From: a bacterium
GTDB taxonomy: Bacteria > Planctomycetota > SZUA-567
Length of the DNA: 64,000 bases
Direction: 5' to 3'
Assembly (NCBI GenBank): GCA_003245715.1
Contig: QKCJ01000031.1
Span: forward strand, 62,001 to 126,000
The position numbers and the translations under genes were made by a program. Below are positions 8,970 to 18,001 of this stretch, in pieces. The stretch's first letter is position 1; each line of letters opens with the position of its first letter. The notes below the pieces were generated by a model, which saw only the letters and a program-made list of their open reading frames with translations, did no database searches and was not told where the DNA came from.

Positions 8970-10316
8970 TCAGAGCTTTACCCGGTCAAAGGCTTCAGCC
9001 ATCTCCTCGGCCGTTTCAAAACGCTCGGCAGGATCAATATTTAAAGCCCGTTCAATAACATCCGAGAGAGATTTAGGCACTCCCCGGCAGAACTTGGAAA
9101 GAGGCGGCGCGCCTTTCTCCATCTGGCGGCGCAGCTTGGCCAGGGCATTGGTCTTGTCAAACGGCGCACGCCCGGCCAGGCAATAATAAAGAGTCGAGCC
9201 AAGCGAGTAGATATCACACTTGTGATCGACCTCACCATTCTTGACAAGCTGTTCAGGCGAGATATAACGCAATGTCCCCACAAACGCCCCCGTTACCGTA
9301 ATACCGGAATCATTTGACGGCTCATCATCGCCCTTGGCAACACCAAAATCAATAATTTTGACCTGCCCCTTGAAGTTGTAGAGGATATTCTCAGGCTTGA
9401 TGTCACGGTGTACAACTCCCTGATTATGCGCGTACGCCAGCCCGAGTGCGGCCTGCTTGCCGATATTGACAACCTGCTCATACGTCGCCGGAGTATGTTC
9501 AAACCAGTCCTTAAGATCACGCCCCGGGAAGTACTCCATGGCGATATAAAGAGATTTACCGACCTGCCCGATATCAAAGTAGGTTATGATGTTTGGATGG
9601 CGCAGATGGAGACTCAGCTCCATTTCAAGTAGAAACCGCTGCAGCAGCTCATTTGACGAGGTTCCACCGCTGTTGGGCAGAATCGTCTTGACCACGCAGG
9701 GCGTTCCGTTAGCTTCTTTCTCGGCACGGTAAACCCGCCCCATGCCGCCCTGCGAGATAATCGCCAGAATCCGGTAATCACCAAGAAGACGCCCGATAAG
9801 CTTGTCATCACCGTCAGTTTTAAGATCAGGGAATACCAGCCCCGTTCCCTGCAGGTCGTCAAACAGAAGCGGACACGGCGGATAACCGCTCCCCTCAGGC
9901 GAGAGATATCGGAAGTTAAGATCAACCAGCCTGACCATATCCCCGCCATGGAGCAATATCCCGCCATCCTCAGCGGTGATCTGCTTCTCATTGACCCAGG
10001 TACCGTTACGGCTTCCCAGATCATAGATATAATACTCGCCGCTCTTCTGGTCACGCACAAAGCGGCAATGGTTTCGTGAAAGTACCGGATGATCAATTGT
10101 AAGCTGTGATTTGCGCCCGACTAGAATCTCATCACCGGTAAGCTTGTACTCGTTGTTACTGTTGGCCCGCAGGACATGCCCCTCAGAACATTCGCACTCA
10201 TAAGTAAGGACATGGCCGGTAGTTTCGCAGCGTAGGTATGTGGTCGCCCCGGGATCAGGAATAGTATGCACTGTTGCGCAAGTGCAAGGCAGAACAACTT
10301 TACGGCGATTATTCAT
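8970..10316 (-). CDS. FHA-domain serine/threonine protein kinase
   Basis: A 448-residue soluble eukaryotic-like kinase. Residues 11-43 hold spaced cysteines (C11, C13, C30, C41, C43) that could bind zinc. An FHA domain spans about 62-137, with GR at 67-68, S80-R81-N82-H83 and the GSRNGTWVN loop at 101-109. The kinase domain runs from about 181 to the end: glycine loop SQGGMGRVY, lysine K210, HRDIKPEN at 303-310, DFG at 323-325 and GTLRYISPEQ. All catalytic residues are present. No transmembrane segment is seen, unlike many PknB-type kinases. FHA domains bind phosphothreonine, so autoregulation or recruitment of partners is likely. The neighbouring degenerate receiver/coiled-coil protein is a candidate partner. 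It is divergently oriented from the methyltransferase gene. Confidence 0.93.
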   Translation of the reverse strand: MNNRRKVVLPCTCATVHTIPDPGATTYLRCETTGHVLTYECECSEGHVLRANSNNEYKLTGDEILVGRKSQLTIDHPVLSRNHCRFVRDQKSGEYYIYDLGSRNGTWVNEKQITAEDGGILLHGGDMVRLVDLNFRYLSPEGSGYPPCPLLFDDLQGTGLVFPDLKTDGDDKLIGRLLGDYRILAIISQGGMGRVYRAEKEANGTPCVVKTILPNSGGTSSNELLQRFLLEMELSLHLRHPNIITYFDIGQVGKSLYIAMEYFPGRDLKDWFEHTPATYEQVVNIGKQAALGLAYAHNQGVVHRDIKPENILYNFKGQVKIIDFGVAKGDDEPSNDSGITVTGAFVGTLRYISPEQLVKNGEVDHKCDIYSLGSTLYYCLAGRAPFDKTNALAKLRRQMEKGAPPLSKFCRGVPKSLSDVIERALNIDPAERFETAEEMAEAFDRVKL

Positions 10317-10546
10317 AAAGAAAATTCCTTGCTGGGCGAATGTTAAGAATATAATATTACACGTAAGAGTACAATTCTGTCAACTAATTTCCCGTTAATG
10401 TTAAAATTTCATTTACACAAGCCCACCAATCAATATTATTATACCAATTGTTCCGGTAATTTGTACAGGTTGTAACCACTTGTTGTTTAAACAATTATCT
10501 GTAACCGCAGGCCGTCAGGTCAGATGCGCAGAAAAGGAAATAATAA

Positions 10547-11110
10547 ATGTCTTTCGTTGGCAGAGGAGGTGACAAACTATCATGGGCGCTTGACACTTTC
10601 GGGGTTAATCCTGAAGGGGCTGTCTGTGTTGACCTTGGCAGCAATGTCGGGGGCTTTGTCGATTGCCTGCTGCAGCGCGGCGCAGTAAAGGTTTATTCGG
10701 TTGACACCTCCTACGGGACACTCGCCTGGACCCTCAGAAACGATCCCCGCGTAGTGGTAATGGAGCGCACCAACGCCCTGCACGTTGAAATCCCGGAGCT
10801 GGCTGACATTGTAACCTGCGATGTAGGCTGGACTAAGCAGGAGAAGGTAATCCCCAAAGCCTTGTCGCTGCTTAAAGACGGCGGAAGGCTTGTAAGCCTC
10901 CTCAAGCCCCAGTATGAAGCGGAACGTGACGAGATGGAAAAAGGCAAGAAAGGCCGGGTAAAGGAAGAAGCGCTCGCCAATATTCTTGAGCGGGTCGAGG
11001 AAACCATCAGGTCTACCGGCCTGCCCTACAAGCCACCGGCACGCGCACCATTTCTGGGAGGCAAGGGCAAGAACCCGGAATTCTATTTCACCATTTCCTG
11101 CCAGAAATAA
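10547..11110 (+). CDS. TlyA/FtsJ-like RNA methyltransferase lacking the S4 domain
   Basis: A 187-residue SAM-dependent methyltransferase of the FtsJ/TlyA type. It opens with FVGRGGDKLSWALDTF, where TlyA proteins have SRGGxKL. It then shows the SAM motif CVDLGSNVGGFVDCLLQRGA, YSVDTSYGTLAWTLRNDPR, VVMERTNA and the LLKPQYEAERDE block with the catalytic lysine. TlyA proteins normally begin with a roughly 60-residue S4 RNA-binding domain; here it is missing and no open frame for it lies upstream. AAGGA precedes the ATG. TlyA homologues 2'-O-methylate rRNA or act as hemolysin-like proteins; the RNA target here is unknown. The gene appears monocistronic. Confidence 0.85.
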   Translation: MSFVGRGGDKLSWALDTFGVNPEGAVCVDLGSNVGGFVDCLLQRGAVKVYSVDTSYGTLAWTLRNDPRVVVMERTNALHVEIPELADIVTCDVGWTKQEKVIPKALSLLKDGGRLVSLLKPQYEAERDEMEKGKKGRVKEEALANILERVEETIRSTGLPYKPPARAPFLGGKGKNPEFYFTISCQK

Positions 11111-11165
11111 TCCGCCCGACTATCCGCGCTTCAGCCACAAAACATCCAGCAAACAAGCCCCAACA

Positions 11166-11207
11166 AATAATCATAAATGATTATTAAATAATCAATTTTG
11201 ATTATTT
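11166..11207. repeat. Two abutting AT-rich palindromes
   Basis: 11166-11185 is a perfect palindrome (9-bp arms, 2-nt centre) and 11186-11207 a second one (10-bp arms, 2-nt centre) directly next to it. Both contain the half-site TAATCA/TGATTA. They lie between the methyltransferase stop and the downstream terminator. They could be protein-binding sites or RNA hairpins; there is no GC-rich stem as in a terminator. Confidence 0.6.
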
Positions 11208-11250
11208 ACTGAACTATTGTCCGCTTACCGGAAAAAATCTCAGCCAAAGC

Positions 11251-11278
11251 AAAAAAGCAACCCGAAGGCTGCTTTTTT
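11251..11278. terminator. Bidirectional terminator between convergent genes
   Basis: Stem AAAAAAGCAACC/GGCTGCTTTTTT with a CGAA loop and one mismatch; A- and T-runs flank it on both strands. It separates the plus-strand methyltransferase gene from the minus-strand arsC. Confidence 0.88.
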
Positions 11279-11343
11279 ACTTTTTCTCTTCTCTTCCCCG
11301 TCCCCTCGCATTACTGACGGAAAGAAATTATAACACCATGTAT

Positions 11344-11772
11344 TTAAAGACCTTCTGGCAATTTATCAACAAACGCCCTGATCTCGTCGCGCACCTTGCG
11401 ATAGCAGTCAAGCTGGTCTTCTTCATCGGTAAACTCTTTTGCCATCGCCGGAGGGTCCTGAAAACCAACATGGACAACCTTGCAGTTACCGGTAAATAGC
11501 GGACAATTTTCATTGGCATGCCCGCAGACAGTTACAACATAATCGAGGGCAAGATCACCGAACTCGCTGATATTCTGAGACTTATGCGAAGAGATATCAA
11601 CCCCCGCCTCAGCCATGACCCTGACGGCGTTCGGGTTGAGCCCATGTGTTTCAATCCCGGCAGAGTACACATCAAAGAGATCACCCTTAAGATGCCTCGC
11701 CCATCCTTCAGCCATCTGGCTACGGCATGAATTACCGGTGCAAAGGAATAACAACTTCTTCTTCTCGGACAT
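11344..11772 (-). CDS. arsC: Thioredoxin-type arsenate reductase (ArsC, LMW-phosphatase fold)
   Basis: 142 residues with the low-molecular-weight phosphatase P-loop C11-TGNSC-R17 (CX5R). Two more cysteines, C83 and C90 in the VCGHANENCP segment, match the C10/C82/C89 relay of thioredoxin-coupled arsenate reductases such as the S. aureus enzyme. It should reduce arsenate to arsenite in the cytosol. An in-frame TTG lies 24 bases upstream, but the ATG at 11772 with GGGGAT ahead is the better start. No arsR or arsB is adjacent, so an exporter must be elsewhere; the permease at 19567 is one untested candidate. It faces a terminator downstream. Confidence 0.88.
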   Translation of the reverse strand: MSEKKKLLFLCTGNSCRSQMAEGWARHLKGDLFDVYSAGIETHGLNPNAVRVMAEAGVDISSHKSQNISEFGDLALDYVVTVCGHANENCPLFTGNCKVVHVGFQDPPAMAKEFTDEEDQLDCYRKVRDEIRAFVDKLPEGL

Positions 11773-11864
11773 TTTTATCCCCGTAAAATTCGGCAAATAT
11801 TTATCAAACCAATATTTAAATTACAAGGAGCATTATGATTAAAACGCATAAAACAACAAGTTAG

Positions 11865-12377
11865 TTAAATGTTAGAGGTGTTTTTATCCCAGCAGGAGAG
11901 AGACTTGATGGTCTTGACCGGTACAAAGCTTTCAAGCAGTCCGCCGCCCATTGCGAATTGATAGATCTCAAAAAAGGCGCTGCAGGCTTTCTTGAAGGAG
12001 AAATTACCGCCGCTGTTACTGCCGATCAGATAGGAGGTGAAAGCACCGAAATCCGGCTGATGCCCGACAAAAAGCACGACCGATTCTTCAGGCAGAAGCC
12101 GCAGAATGGCAAAGGCATCGGGGTAATCCATACCGCAGCCAAGGTCACGTTCGAGGATAACCTCGGGCGCCTGTTCAAGACTGCTTGCAACAATCTCGGC
12201 GGTCTCTTTGGCGCGAAGATACGGGCTGGAATAAATGTGGGTAAACCTGATACCGATAGAGTTATAGAAATCCCCTACGGTCTCAGCCTGCTGGACACCT
12301 TTATCAGTGAGAGTGCGCTCGAAATCACTGGGGGCGGAATTAACGGCATCACCGTGGCGAAGAAGTACTAACTTCAT
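11865..12377 (-). CDS. sixA: SixA-type phosphohistidine phosphatase
   Basis: 170 residues of the histidine phosphatase (phosphoglycerate mutase-like) fold. LLRHGDA carries the catalytic RHG, SSPYLRAKETA carries the second arginine, and FVGHQPDFG carries the second histidine. Short members of this type are SixA, which dephosphorylates phosphohistidine on phosphotransfer proteins. The ATG overlaps the stop of the upstream mechanosensitive-channel gene by four bases, so the two are translationally coupled. No PTS or phosphorelay partner is visible nearby, so the substrate is unknown. Confidence 0.88.
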   Translation of the reverse strand: MKLVLLRHGDAVNSAPSDFERTLTDKGVQQAETVGDFYNSIGIRFTHIYSSPYLRAKETAEIVASSLEQAPEVILERDLGCGMDYPDAFAILRLLPEESVVLFVGHQPDFGAFTSYLIGSNSGGNFSFKKACSAFFEIYQFAMGGGLLESFVPVKTIKSLSCWDKNTSNI

Positions 12378-13510
12378 TGTTCAAATCCTCTGCCTTTGGG
12401 CATGTGTTCTTCGTTCATTCTGAAGATACGGGTTGTGGGGTAAGCAAAATCGACGTCCTTCTCATGGTCAAAAGCCTTGAGAATTTCCTGCGCGATCAGA
12501 TGCTCACGCCCGCGCCGGTCACGAACCGGGCTGAGGAAGCGCAGCTCAAGCCTGATTCCGGCGTCCTGAATTGTGGTGTAAACAGTCGGGGTAAGGTGGC
12601 GGAAATTAATGGCAAAATCCTTCTGCATGACGTCAATCCGCTTCTTGACCTCGGAGATAATTTCATCGGAACGCTCGGCGGCGATATCAAGCATGATCTG
12701 CTTGCCTTTCTGCCAGTTACTCTCATAGGTAACCGTCACTGCCATCTCACTCCAGACAAACGGGAAGCCGTAGGTGTAATTGAAGACCGAGTTACGGAAG
12801 GCCTGGCTGTTGGGGATGGTATGGATGCGGCCGGTACTCTGCTCACCGAAAACCCAGCTGCCCCCAACTTCAAGAAGCTGGGTGTGGGTCAGGGTGATGT
12901 TGATGATGTCGCCTTTATAGTTGTCGATCTCCACGCGGTCGCCGATATCATAAACGCGGTTGACGATAATATGCAACCAGCCGACAATACAGAGAACCGT
13001 CTCCTGCATCGAGAGCGCGATACCCGCACCGACCAGACCAAGAAACGTACCAGCTTCCGTCCAGCCGATAGAGATCATCAACGTTGTTCCGGCGAGAATA
13101 ATAAACAAACCCAGACCAGCCCAGCGCGCAGCCCGGCGGACCTTATGCAGGGTCGTCAGATCCTGATCACCGCGAGAGAGGCGGCGCAGCAATGAAAGAT
13201 GCAGCAGATATGACGCCAGCCCCGAGAATGAGAGCAGGATTATAGTCGAATACCCCGGAAGCTGCTTGGTATATTTCTCGACAAAACCGATAACCGGCAG
13301 GCGCTCACCCCAGACATCAATGAGAAAGAGTGCGGCCAGCAACAGAATTGTTATCATGACAATCGTATGCGGCAGGCGACGGTTGACCGGACGCATATTG
13401 AAGAAATAGCGGAAGAGGAAATACAAAACCAGCGCCAGACCGATGACCAGAAAGCTCTGGAAAAGTTCAGGCATGTACATGTAAAAAACGACTAATGCTC
13501 GGTCTTTCAT
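12374..13510 (-). CDS. MscS-family mechanosensitive ion channel
   Basis: 378-residue membrane protein. Three or four hydrophobic segments in the first 130 residues are followed by the pore helix region, GTFLGLVGAGIALSMQETV, with the Gly/Ala packing typical of MscS TM3. The beta domain follows (VYDIGDRVEIDNYKGDIINI), then a C-terminal alpha/beta region. MscS proteins open under membrane tension and release solutes during osmotic downshock. It is second in the order cation exchanger - MscS - SixA, with six bases between the first two and an overlap with the third, so the three are likely one operon concerned with ion or osmotic balance. Confidence 0.9.
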   Translation of the reverse strand: MKDRALVVFYMYMPELFQSFLVIGLALVLYFLFRYFFNMRPVNRRLPHTIVMITILLLAALFLIDVWGERLPVIGFVEKYTKQLPGYSTIILLSFSGLASYLLHLSLLRRLSRGDQDLTTLHKVRRAARWAGLGLFIILAGTTLMISIGWTEAGTFLGLVGAGIALSMQETVLCIVGWLHIIVNRVYDIGDRVEIDNYKGDIINITLTHTQLLEVGGSWVFGEQSTGRIHTIPNSQAFRNSVFNYTYGFPFVWSEMAVTVTYESNWQKGKQIMLDIAAERSDEIISEVKKRIDVMQKDFAINFRHLTPTVYTTIQDAGIRLELRFLSPVRDRRGREHLIAQEILKAFDHEKDVDFAYPTTRIFRMNEEHMPKGRGFEQ

Positions 13511-13516
13511 ATTTGT

Positions 13517-14647
13517 CTATCCCAAAAAGTATAAGGCGATATTACCGGCGATATAAAAGAGGATCATCAGCCAGACATCAAAACCGATATTCAGGAAACT
13601 GCGCTTTGAACGCATGACCAGTCCCATAATAACGATATTGGTGATGACGACAATCAGCGCCATGGTAACAAGCAGCGAGTGGCTCATGCAGCCAAGCAGC
13701 GAGTTGCCCCGTAGCGCAACGTCAACAAGAAACAGCCCCGCAAGGTTGAAGATATTGCTGCCAAGAACATTACCCGCAGCCGCGTCATAAGCCTTGAGAC
13801 GCACCAGTGAGTAACAGACCACGACCTCTGGAAGACTGGTAGCAATCGCCAGGAAGATCGTGCCGATAAAGCTCGCGTTAAGCCCGAAGCCGCCAAGCTC
13901 GGCAGGCTGTGACATCTTCTCGCCGATAAAGGACATCCAGATACCGCTGCCGACAATCAGCACGCAGAGAATCACCAGCACCGAATAAAAACGCACTGGC
14001 GAGAGCGCGACAAGTTTGTCATCAGTAAGGATGTCCTCAGCTTCAAAGTCCTCACCGTCCATGCCATGGTCGCGGTTCTCAAGCTTGCCGAGGACAACCA
14101 GACAGCCGATATAGGCAAAAGGCATAACCAGCATCGCCGGACTGACATCAAGGTAAGGCACCAGCACATCCGCAGCCGGGGACATATCAAGGGCAAAGCC
14201 GAAGATCATTATCCCCATCAGGAAGAGACTGCACGCCGCGCTGAGGATGTTCTTGCGGCTCAGGCGGTAAATCAGCGCGCCCTTGCCCTGACAGAAATCA
14301 ATAATCACAAAGATCATCAGGTTGAAAAGGTCAGAGCCAAGCAGATTACCGGCAGCAAGATCAGCCCCGGTATTAAGAACCTTGCGCGCTTCCTGCAGGT
14401 TAAGCCCAGCTACCCTGACACTCGCGTCAATCGCCGCAGATACCGAAACAGTCAGATCAGGCAGGCTTGTAACCAACGCCAGAAAAACCAGGCCGATAAT
14501 GCCCGAGCCGATACCGGTACGCTCACCGAGCGCGTCGCCGTACTCGCCAAGCTTCAGACCGGCGATAACAACAATGCCGGCAGCAATTATAAAAACAAGT
14601 ACAAGCCCAATCTGTGAACCGGCACCCAATAATAAATTCCATGTCAT
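13517..14647 (-). CDS. Sodium/calcium exchanger family (CaCA) antiporter
   Basis: 376-residue membrane protein with about ten hydrophobic segments. It shows the two inverted alpha repeats of the Ca2+/cation antiporter family: FLALVTSLPDLTVSVSAA with AAGNLLGSDLFNL in the first half, and FLAIATSLPEVVVCYSL with AAGNVLGSNIFNL in the second. The acidic residues of both repeats are present. Such proteins exchange Na+ or H+ for Ca2+ across the inner membrane; the exact ions cannot be told. The middle loop is short and acidic. It heads the operon with mscS and sixA. Confidence 0.9.
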   Translation of the reverse strand: MTWNLLLGAGSQIGLVLVFIIAAGIVVIAGLKLGEYGDALGERTGIGSGIIGLVFLALVTSLPDLTVSVSAAIDASVRVAGLNLQEARKVLNTGADLAAGNLLGSDLFNLMIFVIIDFCQGKGALIYRLSRKNILSAACSLFLMGIMIFGFALDMSPAADVLVPYLDVSPAMLVMPFAYIGCLVVLGKLENRDHGMDGEDFEAEDILTDDKLVALSPVRFYSVLVILCVLIVGSGIWMSFIGEKMSQPAELGGFGLNASFIGTIFLAIATSLPEVVVCYSLVRLKAYDAAAGNVLGSNIFNLAGLFLVDVALRGNSLLGCMSHSLLVTMALIVVITNIVIMGLVMRSKRSFLNIGFDVWLMILFYIAGNIALYFLG

Positions 14648-14706
14648 AAGCTAAAACCTGTCACTTTCTAAAAAACGTTTAATCATCTGAGCAGCGTTTT
14701 AGGGTA

Positions 14707-14955
14707 TTAGTAATATTCCCAATACGGCTCCCAGCCGCCACTTGGCGCAGGGCGGCCGCCTGCCTCCCAGGACTTATTCTCTTCAGCATTCTCGGCGGCG
14801 CGTTCCTGAATTGCCGGGGTGTACATCCGCTCGGCTGTGTCATCGCCGGGGTTGTAATTACTTACCGGAGCGTCGCCGACACTCTCAACCCCGACCACGC
14901 AGCCAGTAAGAAAAGCCGCAGAGACCAGAAGCGTTATCATTAATATATTTTTCAT
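14707..14955 (-). CDS. Small lipoprotein of unknown function
   Basis: About 82 residues. A signal peptide starting MKNILMITLLVSAAF ends in the lipobox LTGC, so the mature protein should be lipidated. The mature part is short, rich in Pro, Gly, Glu and aromatic residues, and ends GGWEPYWEYY. The ATG at 14955 begins two bases after the stop of the neighbouring lipoprotein, so the pair is co-transcribed. A longer frame starting upstream would overlap that gene and lacks a signal peptide start. I do not recognise a family. Confidence 0.7.
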   Translation of the reverse strand: MKNILMITLLVSAAFLTGCVVGVESVGDAPVSNYNPGDDTAERMYTPAIQERAAENAEENKSWEAGGRPAPSGGWEPYWEYY

Positions 14956-14956
14956 G

Positions 14957-15196
14957 TTATTGTTCTTTATCTTTTTTACCGTCCTTATACTTGTCATAAG
15001 CATAGGATGCGCCTTTCTCGGCGTAGTAGAGAGGGTTGGTTACATTCAACCCGAAATTGATGACATTCCAGACCTTCTTGCCGGCCTTGACTGTTTCATT
15101 GTTATTAATATCATCGTACTTGGCTTTGGCACCGTCCATACAGCCAGCCGAAAAAAGCACCGCAAAAACAAATACCCCGGCAATAATTTTTTTCAC
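14957..15196 (-). CDS. Small lipoprotein of unknown function
   Basis: 79 residues, starting with GTG preceded by a GGGGAG ribosome site. The signal peptide KKIIAGVFVFAVLFSAGC has a clear lipobox. The mature part is hydrophilic and contains NPLYYAEKGASYAYDKYKDG, ending in a lysine-rich tail. It is followed immediately by a second lipoprotein gene. It begins downstream of the clpC terminator, so the pair probably has its own promoter or relies on readthrough. Family unknown. Confidence 0.72.
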   Translation of the reverse strand: MKKIIAGVFVFAVLFSAGCMDGAKAKYDDINNNETVKAGKKVWNVINFGLNVTNPLYYAEKGASYAYDKYKDGKKDKEQ

Positions 15197-15221
15197 ACCC
15201 GTCTCCCCAAAAAACGTGTAA

Positions 15222-15258
15222 ATAAAAACGAAGCCAGCCGCAATTTCTGGGGCTGGCT
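15222..15258 (-). terminator. Rho-independent terminator after clpC
   Basis: Perfect 8-bp stem AGCCAGCC/GGCTGGCT (15232-15258) with an 11-nt loop, then a T-rich tail on the minus strand, immediately past the clpC stop. Confidence 0.85.
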
Positions 15259-15276
15259 CCGGTTGATTGTAAATTG

Positions 15277-17871
15277 CTAGTCGCCCTCTTTCTCAGCAGC
15301 CTGCCCGGAATCATCTGACTCCGGCTCAGTCGCTGCTTCAGAGTCAACCGCGACAGCCTCAACTTCTTTGACGCCACTCTTATCGTCAGAATCCTTGAGC
15401 GGTTCTTCTTTGAACTCAAGATGCTCGTCCTTGACATCAACGACAACCTTCAGACCCGTACTGAAGCGACGGCGCAGGATCTCCTCGGCAATCGGGTCTT
15501 CAACAAACTGGCCGATTGCGCGGCGCAGAGGACGGGCGCCAAAGTCCTGATTATAGCCCTTGTCAATGAGAAACTCTTTCGCCTCGGCGGTCAGTTCGAT
15601 ATCCATATCAAGGTCCCGCATGCGGTTACGCACACCGGAGATCTCGATATCGATGATCTTCTCAAGATCCTTGCGCTCAAGGTAGCGGAAGATCACAAGC
15701 TCATCAAGACGGTTGATGAATTCAGGACGGAAATAGTTCTCGACTGCTTCTTCAAGTGACTGCTTGAGACGGTCGTGAACTGACTCGCTGCCACGCTTGC
15801 CAAAGCCGAGGCTGCCCTGATTCTTGATAAGGTCGGCACCGACGTTACTGGTCAGAATCAGAATGGTGTTTCTGAAGTCAACCTTGCGGCCGTAGCTGTC
15901 TGTGAGCTGGCCTTCTTCCATGATCTGCAACAGGATATTAAAGATATCTGAATGTGCCTTCTCAAGCTCGTCGATAAGGACAACCGCGTACGGACGGCGG
16001 CGGACTTTTTCAGTAAGCTGACCGCCTTCCTCAAAACCGACGTAGCCGGGAGGGGCGCCAACGAGCCGGCTGACAGCGTGCTTCTCCATATACTCAGACA
16101 TGTCAACCTGAATAAGAGCGTCTTCATCGCCGAACATAAAGTCGGCAAGTGCCTTGGCAAGAAGGGTCTTACCAACACCGGTCGGGCCGAGGAACATGAA
16201 TGAACCCATCGGGCGGCGGGGGTCTTTCATACCCGCGCGGCTTCGGCGCAGACAACGTGAAATCGCCGAAATCGCCTCGTCCTGGCTGATAACCTTCTTG
16301 TGGAGTTCTTCCTCCATCTGCAGCAGACGTTCGGTCTCTTTCTCTTCAAGACGCGAGAGCGGAATACCGGTCATTGAGCATACAACCTGCGCCACCACTT
16401 CCTCATCGACCACTCCCTGCATTTCGCTGGAGTTCTCACGCCACTCTTCCTGAATCTTCTTTTTCTCGGCCTTCTTACGCTCGGCCTGGTCGCGGAGGTC
16501 TGCAGCCTTCTCAAACTCCTGCGCTGCAACCGCTTCATTCTTTTCACGTTCAAGATTGGCAATCTCCTTTTCGATCTCGGTAAGATCCGGTGGACGGGTC
16601 ATGCTCTCAAGGCGAACCCGTGAACCGGATTCGTCAATAACGTCAATTGCCTTGTCAGGCAGAAAACGGCCACTAATATAACGCTCACTGAGCTTGACGG
16701 CTTCAGCAATCGCATCGTCAGTAATCTGAACCTTGTGGTGGGCTTCGTAACGGTCACGCAGGCCCTTTAAGATTTCGACTGCTTCATCGCTGCTTGGCGG
16801 GTTGACCATGATGGTCTGGAACCGGCGGGCAAGCGCGGTGTCTTTTTCAATATATTTGCGGTATTCATCAAGAGTCGTCGCACCAACACACTGCACCTCG
16901 CCGCGGGCCATGGCAGGCTTCAGAACATTGGACGCGTCAATTGAACCTTCCGCGCCACCGGCACCGACAAGGGTGTGCAGCTCGTCAATGAACAGGATCA
17001 CATTTCTCGCGCGGCGCACTTCAGTCATGACCGCCTTGATGCGCTCCTCAAACTGGCCGCGGTATTTGGTACCGGCAACCATCATCGCAAGGTCAAGAAC
17101 GACAATACGCTTCTCAAGCAGCAGTTCCGGGACGTTACCGGAAACGATGTCCTGGGCAAGCCCTTCAACGATCGCTGTCTTACCGACACCGGCTTCACCA
17201 AGTAGAACCGGATTATTCTTGGTACGGCGCGACAATATCTGCAGTACGCGGGTGATCTCTTTCTGCCGGCCGATAACCGGGTCAAGCTTGCTTTCTTTGG
17301 CAAGCGCTGTCAGGTCGCGGCCAAAGGAATCAAGCGCCGGAGTCGGGCTTTCGCCGGCCGGCTGTGAGCTTGACGATGAAGCGGATGAGCTGCTGGTATG
17401 TTCCGGACGTGGCTGGGAATCAGTCATCGGTTCAGCGCCGAGAAGTTCCATAACCTCCGCGCGTACATCCTCAAGGCGTACGTCAAGATTAAGCAGAACC
17501 TGCGCGGCCATTCCTTCGCTCTCACGCAGCAATCCAAGCAGGAGATGCTCGGTACCGATATAGTTGTGGTCGAGATTGCGCGCTTCTTCCATGGCCAGTT
17601 CAAGAACCTTTTTGGCCTTTGGCGTAAAGGGCAGAGAGGTGCTTGCGCTCTTGGTCTCGCCTGAGGAGATGACATACTTCTCAACCTCGATACGCACCTT
17701 CTCAAGATCAACATTGAGGATCTCAAGGACATTGGCGGCAACCCCCGAGCCTTCCTTGACGAGTCCAAGCAGGATATGCTCGGTCCCTATAAACTCATGC
17801 CCGAGGCGTTCAGCCTCCTGTCTGGCAAGATTTATAACTTTTCGCGCTCGATCCGTGAATTTTTCAAACAT
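15277..17871 (-). CDS. clpC: ATP-dependent Clp protease ATPase subunit ClpC
   Basis: 864-residue Hsp100 unfoldase that feeds ClpP. It has two N-terminal Clp repeats ([37 protein letters not shown] and [17 protein letters not shown]). The first AAA+ module has Walker [20 protein letters not shown]-like [16 protein letters not shown] linker follows. The second AAA+ module has [15 protein letters not shown] and the IGF-like ClpP loop region SLGFGKRG. The C-terminus carries an extra acidic tail of about 35 residues. The ATG at 17871 has GGAGAT upstream; an in-frame start 39 bases earlier is unlikely. No mcsA/mcsB or ctsR is adjacent. It is divergent from the MATE gene. Confidence 0.97.
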   Translation of the reverse strand: MFEKFTDRARKVINLARQEAERLGHEFIGTEHILLGLVKEGSGVAANVLEILNVDLEKVRIEVEKYVISSGETKSASTSLPFTPKAKKVLELAMEEARNLDHNYIGTEHLLLGLLRESEGMAAQVLLNLDVRLEDVRAEVMELLGAEPMTDSQPRPEHTSSSSASSSSSQPAGESPTPALDSFGRDLTALAKESKLDPVIGRQKEITRVLQILSRRTKNNPVLLGEAGVGKTAIVEGLAQDIVSGNVPELLLEKRIVVLDLAMMVAGTKYRGQFEERIKAVMTEVRRARNVILFIDELHTLVGAGGAEGSIDASNVLKPAMARGEVQCVGATTLDEYRKYIEKDTALARRFQTIMVNPPSSDEAVEILKGLRDRYEAHHKVQITDDAIAEAVKLSERYISGRFLPDKAIDVIDESGSRVRLESMTRPPDLTEIEKEIANLEREKNEAVAAQEFEKAADLRDQAERKKAEKKKIQEEWRENSSEMQGVVDEEVVAQVVCSMTGIPLSRLEEKETERLLQMEEELHKKVISQDEAISAISRCLRRSRAGMKDPRRPMGSFMFLGPTGVGKTLLAKALADFMFGDEDALIQVDMSEYMEKHAVSRLVGAPPGYVGFEEGGQLTEKVRRRPYAVVLIDELEKAHSDIFNILLQIMEEGQLTDSYGRKVDFRNTILILTSNVGADLIKNQGSLGFGKRGSESVHDRLKQSLEEAVENYFRPEFINRLDELVIFRYLERKDLEKIIDIEISGVRNRMRDLDMDIELTAEAKEFLIDKGYNQDFGARPLRRAIGQFVEDPIAEEILRRRFSTGLKVVVDVKDEHLEFKEEPLKDSDDKSGVKEVEAVAVDSEAATEPESDDSGQAAEKEGD

Positions 17872-17959
17872 CAGAGATATCTCCAGTTTCGGTAGACAGA
17901 ATAAATTCAATTATCACTAATTGTCTGGTTTTTTATTTTTTTTTCAAGGGGTTTTAACC

Positions 17960-17984
17960 AACTAGCAAAAATCATATACTAGTT
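17960..17984. promoter_or_regulatory. Operator-like inverted repeat in the clpC-MATE divergent region
   Basis: AACTAG and CTAGTT half-sites are separated by 13 bases (17960-17965 and 17979-17984). A TATACT hexamer at 17975-17980 overlaps the right arm and would place a start just ahead of the MATE gene. The arrangement resembles a repressor site over a -10 box, but no regulator gene is adjacent. Confidence 0.35.
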
Positions 17985-18001
17985 TTTACAATTACAAGGA
18001 T

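Noticed and set aside
11835-11864. Nine-codon plus-strand frame after a perfect AAGGAG
   Set aside because: The ribosome-site match is good but the frame is too short and lies between two genes on the other strand; probably chance.
12377-13195. 272-codon plus-strand frame opposite mscS
   Set aside because: Antisense shadow of a gene with clear MscS motifs; no domain and no ribosome site.
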